Assembly: GCF_900111245.1 (NCBI RefSeq)
Contig: NZ_FOGO01000011.1
Location: forward strand, 186,001 to 250,000
Reading direction: 5' to 3'
DNA from: Streptomyces qinglanensis
Lineage (GTDB): Bacteria; Actinomycetota; Actinomycetes; Streptomycetales; Streptomycetaceae
Length of the DNA stretch: 64,000 bases
Part shown: positions 15,752 through 25,461 of the stretch, one piece after another
Position numbering within the stretch: position 1 is the first letter of the stretch
Layout of the letters: each line of letters begins with the position of its first letter
Translations under genes and position numbers: made by a program
The notes under the pieces: generated by a model
What the model saw: the letters and a program-made list of their open reading frames with translations, nothing else
Databases searched by the model: none
Told to the model about the DNA's origin: nothing

Positions 15752-16142
15752 GCCGACGGGAGCGGCCTGGTCCCGGGCCGGGGCGGGCCCGGCTCGGGGC
15801 CGGCGCGGCTCGGGGGCCGGCGCGGCTCGGGGGCCGGCGCGGCTCGGCTCGGGGGCGAAACCGGCTCCGCTCACGGCCGGGGCGGCCCGGCGCCGGAGCC
15901 GAGCGGCCCGATTCCGGCGCCGAGCGGCCGACGCGGCCCGATTCCGGCGCCGAGCGGCCGACGCGGCCCGATTCCGGCCCGGGAACGGAACCGGAACCGG
16001 AACCGGGAAAGGTGCCCCGCGCAGCCGTCCGCCGTGCAAGAGTCCACCGGGGCGGCGTACGGAACGGACCGCGCGCCATCGAAGCCCCTGGCCACCGGGG
16101 CTTCGCACGCCCCGGTCCGGACAACTACACGGGGAGCACGGC
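15752..16142. repeat. Minisatellite-rich intergenic region
   Basis: Holds three repeat blocks. A 17-bp unit GGCGCGGCTCGGGGGCC occurs about three times from 15802. A 30-bp unit starting GAGCGGCCGACGCGG is repeated over 15901-15980 (the first copy shortened). GGAACC hexamers cover about 15982-16009. The last ~130 bp contains the 5' region of the gene at 16143. Confidence 0.75.
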
Positions 16143-17132
16143 GTGAGCACAGTACGAGGGGTCGAGGCCCGCGGAACGCAGCACTGCGAGACGACCGCAC
16201 TGGGCGTGCTGCTGCGGCACCAGGGGATCGACCTGTCCGAACCCATGCTCTTCGGGCTCGGCTCCGGGCTGTCCTTCATCTACTGGGACAGCAAGAACAT
16301 GGACTTCCCCTTCCTCGGCGGACGGGTCAAGCCGTTCGAACTCACCCGGAACCTGGCCGCCACCCTCGGCCTCGAACTGCTGGTCCGCGAGACCACCTCA
16401 CCCCGCAAGGCGTGGGCGGACGCGGCGGCCGGCATCGACGCCGGACACCCCGTGGGACTGCAGCTCGACAGCTACCACCTGGACTACTTCACCTCGAAGG
16501 TGCACTTCGGCGGGCATGTCGTCGCCCTGTACGGCTACGACGACGAGAACGCCCACCTGGTGGACACCGACCAGCAGGGCGGCGCGGTGTCCACCAGCCT
16601 CACCAGCCTCGCCGAGGCCCGCGCCGCCCGCGGCCCGATGGCCGCCAAGCACCGCTCCTTCACCCTCACCGCCGCGCAGGACCCGCCCTCCCCCCGCAGC
16701 CGGATCGTGCCCGCCGTCACCGCCTGCGCCGACGCCTTCCTCGAACCGCCCATCGCCAACCTGGGCCACCGCGGCATCGAGAAGGCCGGGAAGCTGATCG
16801 GCACCTGGCTGCGGCGCACCGACGACCCGCAGCGCGACCTGCCGCTGGCAGCCCGCCTGATGGAGCAGGCCGGAACCGGCGGCGCTCTGTTCCGCAACCT
16901 CTACCGGGACTTCCTCGCCGAATGCGACGCACTCCTCGACAGCGAGCACCTGCGCACCGGGCACCGGCTGTACGCCGAGGCGGCCACCGGATGGACGGAG
17001 GCCGCGGAGCTGATCACCAAGGCCGGTACGTCAGGCGACGAACAGCACCTGCTCCAGGCAGGTGCACTCCTGCACGAACTCGCCCGCGTCGAGCGCGAGG
17101 CCATGGAGGCGCTGCGCCGCCTGCGGAGGTGA
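16143..17132 (+). CDS. BtrH N-terminal domain / DUF4872 protein
   Basis: A 329-residue protein with the BtrH_N fold (papain/C39-like) followed by DUF4872. BtrH from butirosin synthesis transfers an acyl chain from an ACP to an aminoglycoside, and relatives occur in other biosynthetic clusters. Visible markers: an N-terminal HCETTALGVLLRH with a candidate nucleophile Cys at about 17, FGLGSGLSFIYW, then FGGHVVALYGYDDE with the candidate His, and VDTDQQGG with an acid. The C-terminal part is helical (DUF4872). GTG 16143 has GGGGAG upstream. It stands alone, convergent with a kinase gene, with no carrier protein or cluster beside it, so its acceptor is unknown. Confidence 0.75.
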   Translation: MSTVRGVEARGTQHCETTALGVLLRHQGIDLSEPMLFGLGSGLSFIYWDSKNMDFPFLGGRVKPFELTRNLAATLGLELLVRETTSPRKAWADAAAGIDAGHPVGLQLDSYHLDYFTSKVHFGGHVVALYGYDDENAHLVDTDQQGGAVSTSLTSLAEARAARGPMAAKHRSFTLTAAQDPPSPRSRIVPAVTACADAFLEPPIANLGHRGIEKAGKLIGTWLRRTDDPQRDLPLAARLMEQAGTGGALFRNLYRDFLAECDALLDSEHLRTGHRLYAEAATGWTEAAELITKAGTSGDEQHLLQAGALLHELARVEREAMEALRRLRR

Positions 17133-17165
17133 CTCCGCGGGACCGCGGACGTGCGACGTGGCGGC

Positions 17166-18929
17166 TCACAGGTCGCTGATCTTGAGGGACTTCTTCGCCT
17201 CCTGGAAGACGGCCTCGCCGTGCTTGCGCGACTTGCCCTCGGCGGGCATGGTCACGGTCAGCAGCCAGCGGATGCCCTTGTCGTTGACGTAGACCAGCTC
17301 GTGCCGGAACTTCTTCGCCTCTTTGGACTCCTCGGACTCGGGGCGGGGCTGGAAGGTGGTGAAGACCTCGGCCGCCTCCTGCCCCTGTTGCTTCGCCTCG
17401 GTGACCCGGCAGCGCACCTCCTCCATCGTGTCCAGGTAGCCCTCCTCGGCGCCGTCCTCGTAGAAGCTCTTCCAGGAGTTGGCCTCCTTGAGGGAGTTCT
17501 CCTCGATGTCCTTGCCGCTGCGGGTCAGCTTCATGGAGACGACGTCGCCGGGATCGGTGTAGGTCACGGCGCCGTCGTCCGCGCTGCGCTCGTACTCCTC
17601 GGGCACCGCCAGCCGGGCGCCCACCCGCGCTTCCTCGTTCCGCGTCTGCCAGCCGTCCGGCGCCTGGTCGGCGGTGAGGACGAAGAACAGGGTGAGCGCG
17701 GCAGCAGCCGCGACGACCACACCACCGGTGCCGAACTGCCACGGCCGACTGGTGCGCAGCTTGCCGCCGAACCCGCGCAGCGCCCGGCCGAGGCCGCCGC
17801 CGGAGGCGTCGGCCTGCGCACCCGGGGCCTGCTGGGGCGGACGGGCCACGTCCACGAGGGTCTGCCGGATCTCCGCGGCGTCCGGGCGCAGCCCCGGCTC
17901 CCGGCTCAGCAGCCGGGTGAGCAGCATCCCGAAAGCACCGGAATCGCTCAACGCGCGGGCCGGGCGCTGCGGTTCGGCGGAGAGCACGGCCTGCAGGGTC
18001 GCCGGGCTGTTGGAGCGGCGGAAGGGCGAGACCCCCTCGACCGCCGCGTACAGCACGACCCCGAGCGACCACAGGTCCGACTCCGGCCCCGGCCGCTGCC
18101 CCAGTACCCGCTCGGGCGCCACGAACTCCGGCGAGCCGACGAAGGCGCCGGTCTCGGTGAGCCCCTGCTCCCCCTGGACCGCGGCGATCCCGAAGTCGGT
18201 CAGCACGACCCGGTCGTACCGGCCCAGCAGCACGTTGTCCGGCTTCACGTCGCGGTGCAGCACGCCCGTCGCGTGCGCCGCCTCCAGCGCCCCGGCGACG
18301 GCGAGCCCGATCCGGGCGGCCTCCCGCACCCCGATGGTGCCCTCGTTCAGCACGTCGGCCAGCGAGCGCCCCTGGACCAGTTCCATGACGATCCACGGCT
18401 GCTCGTTCTCCACCGCGACGTCGTGGATCGTCACCACGGACGGATGGTCGATCCGCGCGGCCGTCCGCGCCTCCCGGCGCATCCGGGCGTACATCGTCTC
18501 GCGCTCCTGCGCGGAGAGGTGGTCGGGCAGCCGCGGCTCCTTGACCGCCACGTCCCGGTCCACCACCTCGTCGTGCGCCCGCCACACCGTGCCCATGCCG
18601 CCGTGCCCCAGCCGGGCCGTCAGCCGGTACCGGCCGCCGATCAGCCGCCCCGTCCCCGGCTCCGCGCCGGGCTCGGACGACGGGGCCGCGGCGACCTCCG
18701 TGGGCTCGTAGGCACCGGGCGCGGGACGGTGCTGCCCGGCCTGCGGAACGCCCGGGGGCGAGCCGGGCGCGGACGGCCCGGACGGCACACCGGATGCCGG
18801 GGACGGCGGGAACGGGGCGGACGACGCCGACTGTGCGGGCATCCCCGGGTGCTGCCCCGCCGGTGCCCCCGCGGGCGGCTGCAGCCCGTAACTGGTCGAC
18901 TCGTCCAACCCGTCCCCCTCGTTCGTCAT
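17166..18929 (-). CDS. Receptor-type Ser/Thr protein kinase
   Basis: A 587-residue membrane kinase. A disordered Pro/Ala/Ser head (1-90) precedes a complete Hanks-type kinase domain (about 100-360): GHGGMGTVW glycine loop, VAVKEP lysine, HRDVKPDN catalytic loop, TDFGIA, and APERVLG. One membrane helix follows at about 395-415 and an outer domain of ~170 residues that is rich in charged helices and ends in KKSLKISDL. Such outer domains serve as sensors in the PknB class. The same three-part plan and a related outer domain recur in the two kinase-like genes upstream, so the three probably arose by duplication. Substrate unknown. Confidence 0.92.
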   Translation of the reverse strand: MTNEGDGLDESTSYGLQPPAGAPAGQHPGMPAQSASSAPFPPSPASGVPSGPSAPGSPPGVPQAGQHRPAPGAYEPTEVAAAPSSEPGAEPGTGRLIGGRYRLTARLGHGGMGTVWRAHDEVVDRDVAVKEPRLPDHLSAQERETMYARMRREARTAARIDHPSVVTIHDVAVENEQPWIVMELVQGRSLADVLNEGTIGVREAARIGLAVAGALEAAHATGVLHRDVKPDNVLLGRYDRVVLTDFGIAAVQGEQGLTETGAFVGSPEFVAPERVLGQRPGPESDLWSLGVVLYAAVEGVSPFRRSNSPATLQAVLSAEPQRPARALSDSGAFGMLLTRLLSREPGLRPDAAEIRQTLVDVARPPQQAPGAQADASGGGLGRALRGFGGKLRTSRPWQFGTGGVVVAAAAALTLFFVLTADQAPDGWQTRNEEARVGARLAVPEEYERSADDGAVTYTDPGDVVSMKLTRSGKDIEENSLKEANSWKSFYEDGAEEGYLDTMEEVRCRVTEAKQQGQEAAEVFTTFQPRPESEESKEAKKFRHELVYVNDKGIRWLLTVTMPAEGKSRKHGEAVFQEAKKSLKISDL

Positions 18930-19018
18930 GCTTCACCATTACCCTGCTGGGCAGCGCGATCGCCACTTTGTTCACAGACCTGTGACCTGGGCTTCCCAGC
19001 GGACCGAGGCCCGAGGGC

Positions 19019-22000
19019 TCAGCGCGCGGCGGTCGGGCGGTAGGTGTCGGCGACGGCCTCGAAGTGCCGGTCGATCTCCGCCTTGTGGCCCTTGGAACCG
19101 AGCACGAGCAGCAGACGGTAGCGGCCGTCCACGATCATCGCACGGTTGCGCGCGTACACCTGGCGCCCTCCGGGCTCCCGCCAGGAGAAGGTGCCCTCGG
19201 CCATCGCCCGGTCCCCGACGTCGATGCGCCGCAGCCCTCCGGTGCTCGCCCAGTCCGCGGCCCGGTACGCGGACAGCTCCGGCTCGTCCTCGCTCTGGTA
19301 GGCCATCGGGTCCTTGCCGAACTTCCCGGTGGTGTCCCGGCCGTTGACGACGACCATCTCGACCTCGCCGCCGTTGTAGCGCACCTGGCCGCGCCCGTTC
19401 GCGGACCGGCGGTCCCACTCCTGGGGGACGGCGATCCGGAACCCGGCCGGATCGCGGCTGATCCGGTACCCGTCGGGCGCCTCGGGGCCGGTGGCGGGCG
19501 CGGACCTCCCGGCGTCCCCGTCGCCCTTGCCGTCCTTGCTGTCCTTGCTGTCCTTGTCGCTCTTGTCGCTCTTGTCGCTCTGGTCGCCCTTGCCGGCTCC
19601 GTCGTCGGACCCGCCGTCCCGCTTCCCCTCCGGTGAGGGGCCCGGGTCGCGCTCCTCCGGCACCACGACGGAGCCCCGCTGGTTGTCCTCCCCCTTCTCG
19701 CCACCGGGCAGGAACCATGCGACGAACGCCACCGCCGCCGCCATGCCCAGCAGTATCAGCGCCAGGACGAGCCCCCCGAGCCGCCGCGGGCCGCCGCCGC
19801 GCCTCCGGTCCGGATCCGGGGCCCGGTCCGGGCTCCGGCCCGGGTCGCTTTCCAGACTGCGGTCCGGGGTCCGCCCGCGCCGCGGCCGCCGGTGCCCCAC
19901 CGGCTCCGCGCGATCGGCACCGGGCGGTTCCGGCTCACGGAGCGGTGCCGGTTCCGACTCGCGGAACAGCGCCGGTTCCGGCTCGTGGAACAGTGCCGGT
20001 TCCGGCTCGTGGGGCGCCGGCGGTTCCGGCTCGCGCCCGCGCCGCGGCGCTCCCGCAGCCCGCTTCCGCCACCGCCTGCGCACCAGTTCGCCGCGGCGCC
20101 GCACGATCGGCAGCCGGTGCGGATCGGCGGGCGCCCCCGGGTCCAGCGTGAGCGGCGCCGTGACGGTCCGCAGGCCCACATCCGGCTCGGGGGCCGAACG
20201 GATGAGGGAGCGCAGCCAACCCCGCAGCTCCTCGAAGTCCGGCCGCTCGGTGGGGTCCTGGCGCATCAGCGACTCGACCACCGGACGCAGCGGTCCGCAG
20301 TCCTCCGCGAACGCCGGCGGCTCCGCGCACACCATCTGCACCAACTCGGCCGCGCTGTCCTCCGGATAGGGCGCATGGCCCTGCACGCAGCGGAAGAGCA
20401 GCACCCCCAACGCCCACAGGTCGACGGCCGGGCCCACCGGCGGTGCCAGCCGCCAGTTCTCGTACACCGGCCCCGCCTGCTCCGGTGCCCAGCGCTCGGT
20501 GACCGGCCCGACCACCGTCGTACGGGCGTGCCGGGCCCGTTCCGCCGCCAGCGCGGTCGCCGGCCCGCGGTACCGGCCGTCGGCCGCCTCCGCACCGCCC
20601 CACGGCGCCTCGTCCGGGTCCGGGTACCCCTCGTCGCCGTCCCAGGGCAGCTCTTCCGGGTCCGGGTGTCCCTCCCCACCGTCCCAGGGCGCCTCGTCCG
20701 GGGCGGCGGATCCCTCCCCCACCGGGCCGGGCCCGGCCTCGCCGGGGGCGTACCGGCCGGGGGCCGCGCCCCGGTCCCGCGCCGCCGGTCCGGCCGTCCA
20801 CGGCGCCGGGACGCTGCGGATACCGGCGGGCCGGGGACCGGGCAGCGCCGTGGGACCGGTAGCGCCGTCGGTGCTGCGACGGCCGTGCGGGCCGGTGCCC
20901 GGGCGCTCGTCCGGGCCGGTGCCCGGGCGGCCGTCCGGAGTGACGCCGTTGCCGGTTCCGCCGTCCGGCGCGGGGGCGGCGTCCGGCGCGGGGGCGGCGT
21001 CCGGCGCCTGCCGACCGGGGGCGAGGCGGCCGTACGGCGGAGGCGCACCGTAGGGACCCACCGCCTGCGGGCCGTAGATCTCGTCGCGCTCGACCTGGCG
21101 CACCACCCCGCCGCCGGACAGTTCGTCCGGGTGCACCTCGTCCTCGGCGGACGGCAGCCAGCGCACGTCGTCGTCGAGCGTGTGCGCGGGACCGTCGTCC
21201 GCCGGGCCGCCGTCCGGGCGGGTGGACCACCAGTCGGTGCCCGGCGGCGGCCGGTCGGCTCCGCCCTCGGCGCGGGCACGCAGCGCCGCGTCCCGGGTGT
21301 CGGCCACCGCGCGCTGCGCCCCCGCGCGATACGCCGCGATCGCACCCCGCCGCACCGCCCGCGCGGAGACCTCGTCGGCGGGGCCCTCCCGATCCGGCAG
21401 CCCCCCGCCGCGCGGACCGCCCAAGTCCCGCGGACCGCCCAAGTCCCGCGGACCGCGCCCGTCCTCCTCCGGCTCGATCCCCTCCAGACCGAAGATGCCC
21501 CGGCGCCGCTCCTCGGTGTGGGGCGCCTCCGCCGCGGGGTCGCCGTCCCGTGCGACGAAGCCCTCGGGCAGCCGCTCCCCGGTCCAGGTCGCGGGTCCGG
21601 GCGCCGGGACCGTCCCCGGGACCGGGTCCGGGGCGGATTCCTCTCGGACGCCGGGCGCCGAGGGGCCGCCGCGTTCCCCGCGCGGGTGGCGCTCGTCCCG
21701 TTCACCGCGCCCACCGCGTGCCGCGGCGGACGCGGAGCCGGCGTCCGCCCCGGCCGCCCGCCCGTGCCGGGCACCGGCGGGCACGGGCGCACCCGGCATG
21801 TCCCCGGCATCGCGCGGGGAACCGGACACCGCGGGACCGTCCGGTGATCCGGACTGCGGGCCTGCCTCGGGGTCGTTCGGCGGCGGCAGCGGGTCGTAGC
21901 CGCACAGCGCTTCCTCGGCGGCCCCCACCGCGAGCCCGGTGAGCACGGCGCGCCCATCCTCGCAGACGAGCACCGTGCGGGCCGTGATGTTGCGGTGCAC

Positions 22001-22492
22001 CCAGCCGTGCGCATGCACGATCCGCAGCGCCGCCAGCAGGTCGGCGGCGATCTCGGCGGCGCGGTGCGCCCCCAGCGGGCGTTCGGCCAGCAGAGCGGCC
22101 AGAGACCGGGCGGGCACCGACTCGCTCACTATCCACAGCCCGTCGTCCTCGACGAAGACGTCGAAGATCTGGTCGAGCCTGGGATGGTCCGGAAGCTGCG
22201 CCGCGGCGACGGCGGCCTCCATCGCCCTGCGGACCGCGGGGTCCGCAGGCGTCCGGATCACCTGCGGGCCGCTGCCGCGCGCCGCGCCGTTCCGGCCCGG
22301 GACGCCGTAGCCCTCGTCCACCACCTCGGCCTCGACGACCTCGGGCAACGGGACCTGGCGGACGAGGACTTCCTGGCCACTGGCGACGTCCCAGGCCAGG
22401 GACTCGGCGAGTTCGTACGCGTCGGCAGGCGGCAGGGGCAGCCGGTAGCGGTCGGCGAGCAGCCGACCCGTGTACTCCCCGTGCTCCTCCAC
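19019..22492 (-). CDS. Large transmembrane pseudokinase with inserted disordered region
   Basis: A 1157-residue protein of the same plan as its two neighbours but predicted to be catalytically dead. In the N-lobe the lysine position reads EVLVRQVP (Arg45), the catalytic loop reads HRNIT instead of HRDxK (residues 166-170), and DFG is TGL (185-187). At about residue 200 the kinase fold is interrupted by ~475 low-complexity residues rich in Pro, Gly, Asp and Arg, then resumes at YENWRLAPPVGPAVDLWALG with a good C-lobe to about 780. A membrane helix lies near 905-930, then a (DKS)n linker and an outer domain starting APDGYRISRDPAGFRI. GTG 22492 has GGGGAGGG upstream. Likely a scaffold or sensor. 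Confidence 0.85.
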   Translation of the reverse strand: MEEHGEYTGRLLADRYRLPLPPADAYELAESLAWDVASGQEVLVRQVPLPEVVEAEVVDEGYGVPGRNGAARGSGPQVIRTPADPAVRRAMEAAVAAAQLPDHPRLDQIFDVFVEDDGLWIVSESVPARSLAALLAERPLGAHRAAEIAADLLAALRIVHAHGWVHRNITARTVLVCEDGRAVLTGLAVGAAEEALCGYDPLPPPNDPEAGPQSGSPDGPAVSGSPRDAGDMPGAPVPAGARHGRAAGADAGSASAAARGGRGERDERHPRGERGGPSAPGVREESAPDPVPGTVPAPGPATWTGERLPEGFVARDGDPAAEAPHTEERRRGIFGLEGIEPEEDGRGPRDLGGPRDLGGPRGGGLPDREGPADEVSARAVRRGAIAAYRAGAQRAVADTRDAALRARAEGGADRPPPGTDWWSTRPDGGPADDGPAHTLDDDVRWLPSAEDEVHPDELSGGGVVRQVERDEIYGPQAVGPYGAPPPYGRLAPGRQAPDAAPAPDAAPAPDGGTGNGVTPDGRPGTGPDERPGTGPHGRRSTDGATGPTALPGPRPAGIRSVPAPWTAGPAARDRGAAPGRYAPGEAGPGPVGEGSAAPDEAPWDGGEGHPDPEELPWDGDEGYPDPDEAPWGGAEAADGRYRGPATALAAERARHARTTVVGPVTERWAPEQAGPVYENWRLAPPVGPAVDLWALGVLLFRCVQGHAPYPEDSAAELVQMVCAEPPAFAEDCGPLRPVVESLMRQDPTERPDFEELRGWLRSLIRSAPEPDVGLRTVTAPLTLDPGAPADPHRLPIVRRRGELVRRRWRKRAAGAPRRGREPEPPAPHEPEPALFHEPEPALFRESEPAPLREPEPPGADRAEPVGHRRPRRGRTPDRSLESDPGRSPDRAPDPDRRRGGGPRRLGGLVLALILLGMAAAVAFVAWFLPGGEKGEDNQRGSVVVPEERDPGPSPEGKRDGGSDDGAGKGDQSDKSDKSDKDSKDSKDGKGDGDAGRSAPATGPEAPDGYRISRDPAGFRIAVPQEWDRRSANGRGQVRYNGGEVEMVVVNGRDTTGKFGKDPMAYQSEDEPELSAYRAADWASTGGLRRIDVGDRAMAEGTFSWREPGGRQVYARNRAMIVDGRYRLLLVLGSKGHKAEIDRHFEAVADTYRPTAAR

Positions 22493-22909
22493 GACGCCCT
22501 CCCCACCGCGCGCGAGACCGTCAATTGCGTTCGGTTCCGGCCTTCTTGCGGATAGCTACGGTCCGCGTCCTTCACAATACGTCCGGGAACCGGCTACGTC
22601 ACCGCGCGACGGAGGTCCGGTCCACCGTCCGGCCGGTTCCCCGGGCCGCTCCGGTACGGCGTCCGCACCGCCCGCGCACGGCGGGCGCGTGCCCCGGACT
22701 TGTGCGCCGGGCGGATGCTCCGGGCGTGCCCGCATCCGTGCGGGGGCTGGTCAGACGTCAGGGGCGCGGCGTCACACCGGGTCAGGCAACCGGACCGAGG
22801 CGTCACACGGTCGTCAGAGGCCCGGACCGAGGCGGCGAACCGTCGTCAGAGAACCGGACCGAGGCGGCGAACGGCGGTCGGGCACCCCGTCCGCAGCACC
22901 GTGCGCTCG
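22493..22909. other. Intergenic region between two kinase genes, 417 bp
   Basis: Carries a possible leftward promoter for the pseudokinase (TTGTGA at 22572-22577 and TATCCG at 22549-22554, 17-bp spacing, both read on the minus strand) and a 32-bp tandem repeat near its right end. No gene was seen. Confidence 0.4.
22781..22876. repeat. 32-bp tandem repeat, three copies
   Basis: Units start at 22781, 22813 and 22845; each has GTCAG, then CCGGACCGAGGCG. The copies are contiguous with a few changes and have no spacers. Confidence 0.8.
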
Positions 22910-25243
22910 TCAGGCGCTCGGCTCGAACGTCTGGAACGCGGCCTTCCGGAGCGTCGTGCACGCCTTGTCGTCCCAGGCGTCGGCCTCGCAGGTGATGAGG
23001 ATCGCGTAGCCGTTCTTGCCGTCGACCTTGAAGCCGCGGTCGAGCGCGTGCACCTTCTTGCCGTTCTCCTTGCGCAGGAACTGCCAGTCGGCCACGGTCG
23101 GGTAGTCGCGCCACTCGACCTTCTTGATCCCGAGCGACTCGTAGCCGGAACTGGAACCCTTGACCGCGGACTCCAGATCGCGCCAAGCCCCCGCCGCGTC
23201 GCCGCCGGGGCTGCTGGTGTGGTCGATCTGGATCCGCGGATAGCCGCCACCGGGCGGGGCGTACTTGCGGCCCGAGTTCTTGCCCGCTATCCCGGCGGGC
23301 TTCCAGCCCTCGGGCAGAGCGACGGAGAAGTGGAACCTGCTGTCCTTGACCTGGGCGTACCCGTCGGGCAGCGCGGAACCGTCCTCCTCGCCCTTCTTGT
23401 CGCCCTTCTCCTTCTTCCCGCCCTTGTCGTCCTGGTCGCCGTCGCCCTTGTCGTCGCCGCTGCCCTGCCCGTCGTCGCCGGACGTGTCCCCGTCCTGTCC
23501 CGCCTTCCCGGCGGTGGCCTGCTCGCCCTCGCGGGTGCCGCCTCCGCCGTTCCCGGCGCTGCTGCCGGCCGCGCCGGACGCCTTGCCGCCGCTGTCGCCG
23601 TCCCCGCCGCTGTTCACCACGATCAGCACGATGAGCAGGACGAGGGCCAGCACGGCAGCCGCCGCGATCGCCAGCGTCCGAGTCGAGAGGCCCTTGCGCA
23701 GCTCGGGCAGCTCCCGCAGATCACGCAGCGAGGTGATCGCGCCACTGCCCCCGCTCTCCGGCGGCAGCGCCCTGCTGCCGCTGCCCGGACCCGGCAGCGG
23801 ACCACCACCGGAGCCGGAGCCAGAAGCGGAACCGGTGCCGGTGCCAGTTCCAGTGCCGGTGCCGGCCGCACCGGACGTCCCGGTCCCCTGGCCGTCACCC
23901 GCGCCGCCGTCCGACGCGGACGCACCGCTCTTCCCGCTCCGGGCCCCGCCCGGCGCCGAGGACGGCGGTGCCGAGGGGCGCGGCGGTGCCGCGGGCGGTG
24001 TCGCGGAGGCCGCACCGGAGGAGGCGCCGCGCGCGGAATCCGTGCGGGCGGGACGGGCGGGATCGGTGGACGCGCCGCCCGTGCCGCCGCCCCGGTGCGG
24101 AGAGCCCGAGCCGGTGCGCTCCGGGGAACCGGCGGTGCCCGCGGCGGCCGAGCCGACACCCACGGCGCCCGCCGCGTTGCGGACCGACTTCAGGGCGCCC
24201 CGCAGCCTCTCGCCCGAACCGGTGCTCTCCGAGCGGCGCTTGCGCCTGCCGCCGGTCGTCCCGGCGCTGTAGGCGGGGCCGTCCGCGCCGGGGCCGCCGG
24301 CCGCTGCGGCAGAGCCCTTGGCGCCCGGTGCGGCCGCGGGCGGCACCGGGGGCAGGACCGAGGTGCGCTCGGCGCGGCTCTCCGCGTCCCGCCCGCCGGA
24401 CGGGTCGAGGGGGCTGCGCTGCCCGGAGGCGACCGGCTCCAGCAGCAGCCGTGCCCCGTTCACATCGAGCCGCTTCTCCGGCTCCTTGACCAGCAACCCG
24501 GCGATGACCTCGCGCAGCTCGCCCGCGTGTTCGGGATAGGGCACGGGTTCGGTCATCACGGCCGTCAGGGTCGAGATGGCCGAGCCCTTGTCGTAGGGGG
24601 GATGGCCCTCGACGGCCGCGAACAGCAGGCCGCCCAGCGACCACAGGTCGGCGGGCGGGCCCGGGGGCTTGCCGCGCGCCCGCTCGGGAGAGATGTAGGA
24701 GGGGGCGCCGACGAGCATGCCGGTGGAGGTGACGGACGGGTCGCCCTCGACCTTGGCGATGCCGAAGTCGGTGAGGACCACGCGGCCGGTGCCGTCCTCC
24801 AGCAGCACGTTGGAGGGCTTCACGTCGCGGTGCAGAATGCCCTCGCGATGGGCCGCGCGGAGCACGTCGAGGATGGCGAGGCCGACCTCGGCCGCACGCT
24901 GGGGATCCAGCGGACCGTCGTTCTTGATCTTGTCGGCGAGGGAGCGGCCCTCCACGAGCTCCATCACGATCCAGGGCCGGCTGTCCTCGTTGACGACGTC
25001 GAAGACGGTGACGGCGCTGCCGCTGCGGATCCTCGCGATGGCCTTGGCCTCACGCAAGGTGCGGGTGATGAGCCGCTGCTTCTCCTCCTCGTCGACGCTG
25101 GAGGGAAAGCGGAGTTCCTTCACGGCGACCCGGCGGCCCAGGACTTCGTCCTCGCCGCGCCAGACAGTGCCCATACCGCCGCGCCCGAGGACCTCCCCGA
25201 GCCGATAGCGCCCGCCTACCAGCCGTCCCGCGTCCTCGCTCAT
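22910..25243 (-). CDS. Receptor-type Ser/Thr protein kinase with long linker
   Basis: A 777-residue membrane kinase. The kinase domain occupies about residues 10-265: GRGGMGTVW, VAVKEL, HRDVKPSNVLL, TDFGIAK and SPERARG, all intact. A Gly/Ser/Ala/Pro-rich disordered linker of ~230 residues includes TGTG-type dipeptide runs, then a membrane helix near 525-545. Outside is a Gly/Asp/Lys-rich linker and a ~170-residue domain beginning LPDGYAQVKDSRFHFSVALP, of the same kind as in the two neighbours. ATG 25243 has AAGGGG upstream and places the domain exactly at the N-terminus. First of the three leftward kinase genes. Confidence 0.92.
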   Translation of the reverse strand: MSEDAGRLVGGRYRLGEVLGRGGMGTVWRGEDEVLGRRVAVKELRFPSSVDEEEKQRLITRTLREAKAIARIRSGSAVTVFDVVNEDSRPWIVMELVEGRSLADKIKNDGPLDPQRAAEVGLAILDVLRAAHREGILHRDVKPSNVLLEDGTGRVVLTDFGIAKVEGDPSVTSTGMLVGAPSYISPERARGKPPGPPADLWSLGGLLFAAVEGHPPYDKGSAISTLTAVMTEPVPYPEHAGELREVIAGLLVKEPEKRLDVNGARLLLEPVASGQRSPLDPSGGRDAESRAERTSVLPPVPPAAAPGAKGSAAAAGGPGADGPAYSAGTTGGRRKRRSESTGSGERLRGALKSVRNAAGAVGVGSAAAGTAGSPERTGSGSPHRGGGTGGASTDPARPARTDSARGASSGAASATPPAAPPRPSAPPSSAPGGARSGKSGASASDGGAGDGQGTGTSGAAGTGTGTGTGTGSASGSGSGGGPLPGPGSGSRALPPESGGSGAITSLRDLRELPELRKGLSTRTLAIAAAAVLALVLLIVLIVVNSGGDGDSGGKASGAAGSSAGNGGGGTREGEQATAGKAGQDGDTSGDDGQGSGDDKGDGDQDDKGGKKEKGDKKGEEDGSALPDGYAQVKDSRFHFSVALPEGWKPAGIAGKNSGRKYAPPGGGYPRIQIDHTSSPGGDAAGAWRDLESAVKGSSSGYESLGIKKVEWRDYPTVADWQFLRKENGKKVHALDRGFKVDGKNGYAILITCEADAWDDKACTTLRKAAFQTFEPSA

Positions 25244-25461
25244 GAATCCCCTTGTGTCCCCTCTGCGTGAGAGCCCGCCCCCGGCAGAGCCTTCATTGTG
25301 AACCATCACCCCGACAAGACGTGTACGGGGGCAGCACAGTTACACCACAGCCCCACCACTCCTCACCGGGGTTCACACGCCCAACAGCCGCCGCGGGGAC
25401 GACCAGTCCAACGGGGGACCCGCGTCCGGATCCCCCGGGAACCGCACTCCCGCGGAACCGG

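Noticed and set aside
22781..22876. Regular 32-bp repeat that could suggest a CRISPR array
   Set aside because: Units are contiguous with no unique spacers, and no cas genes are near.
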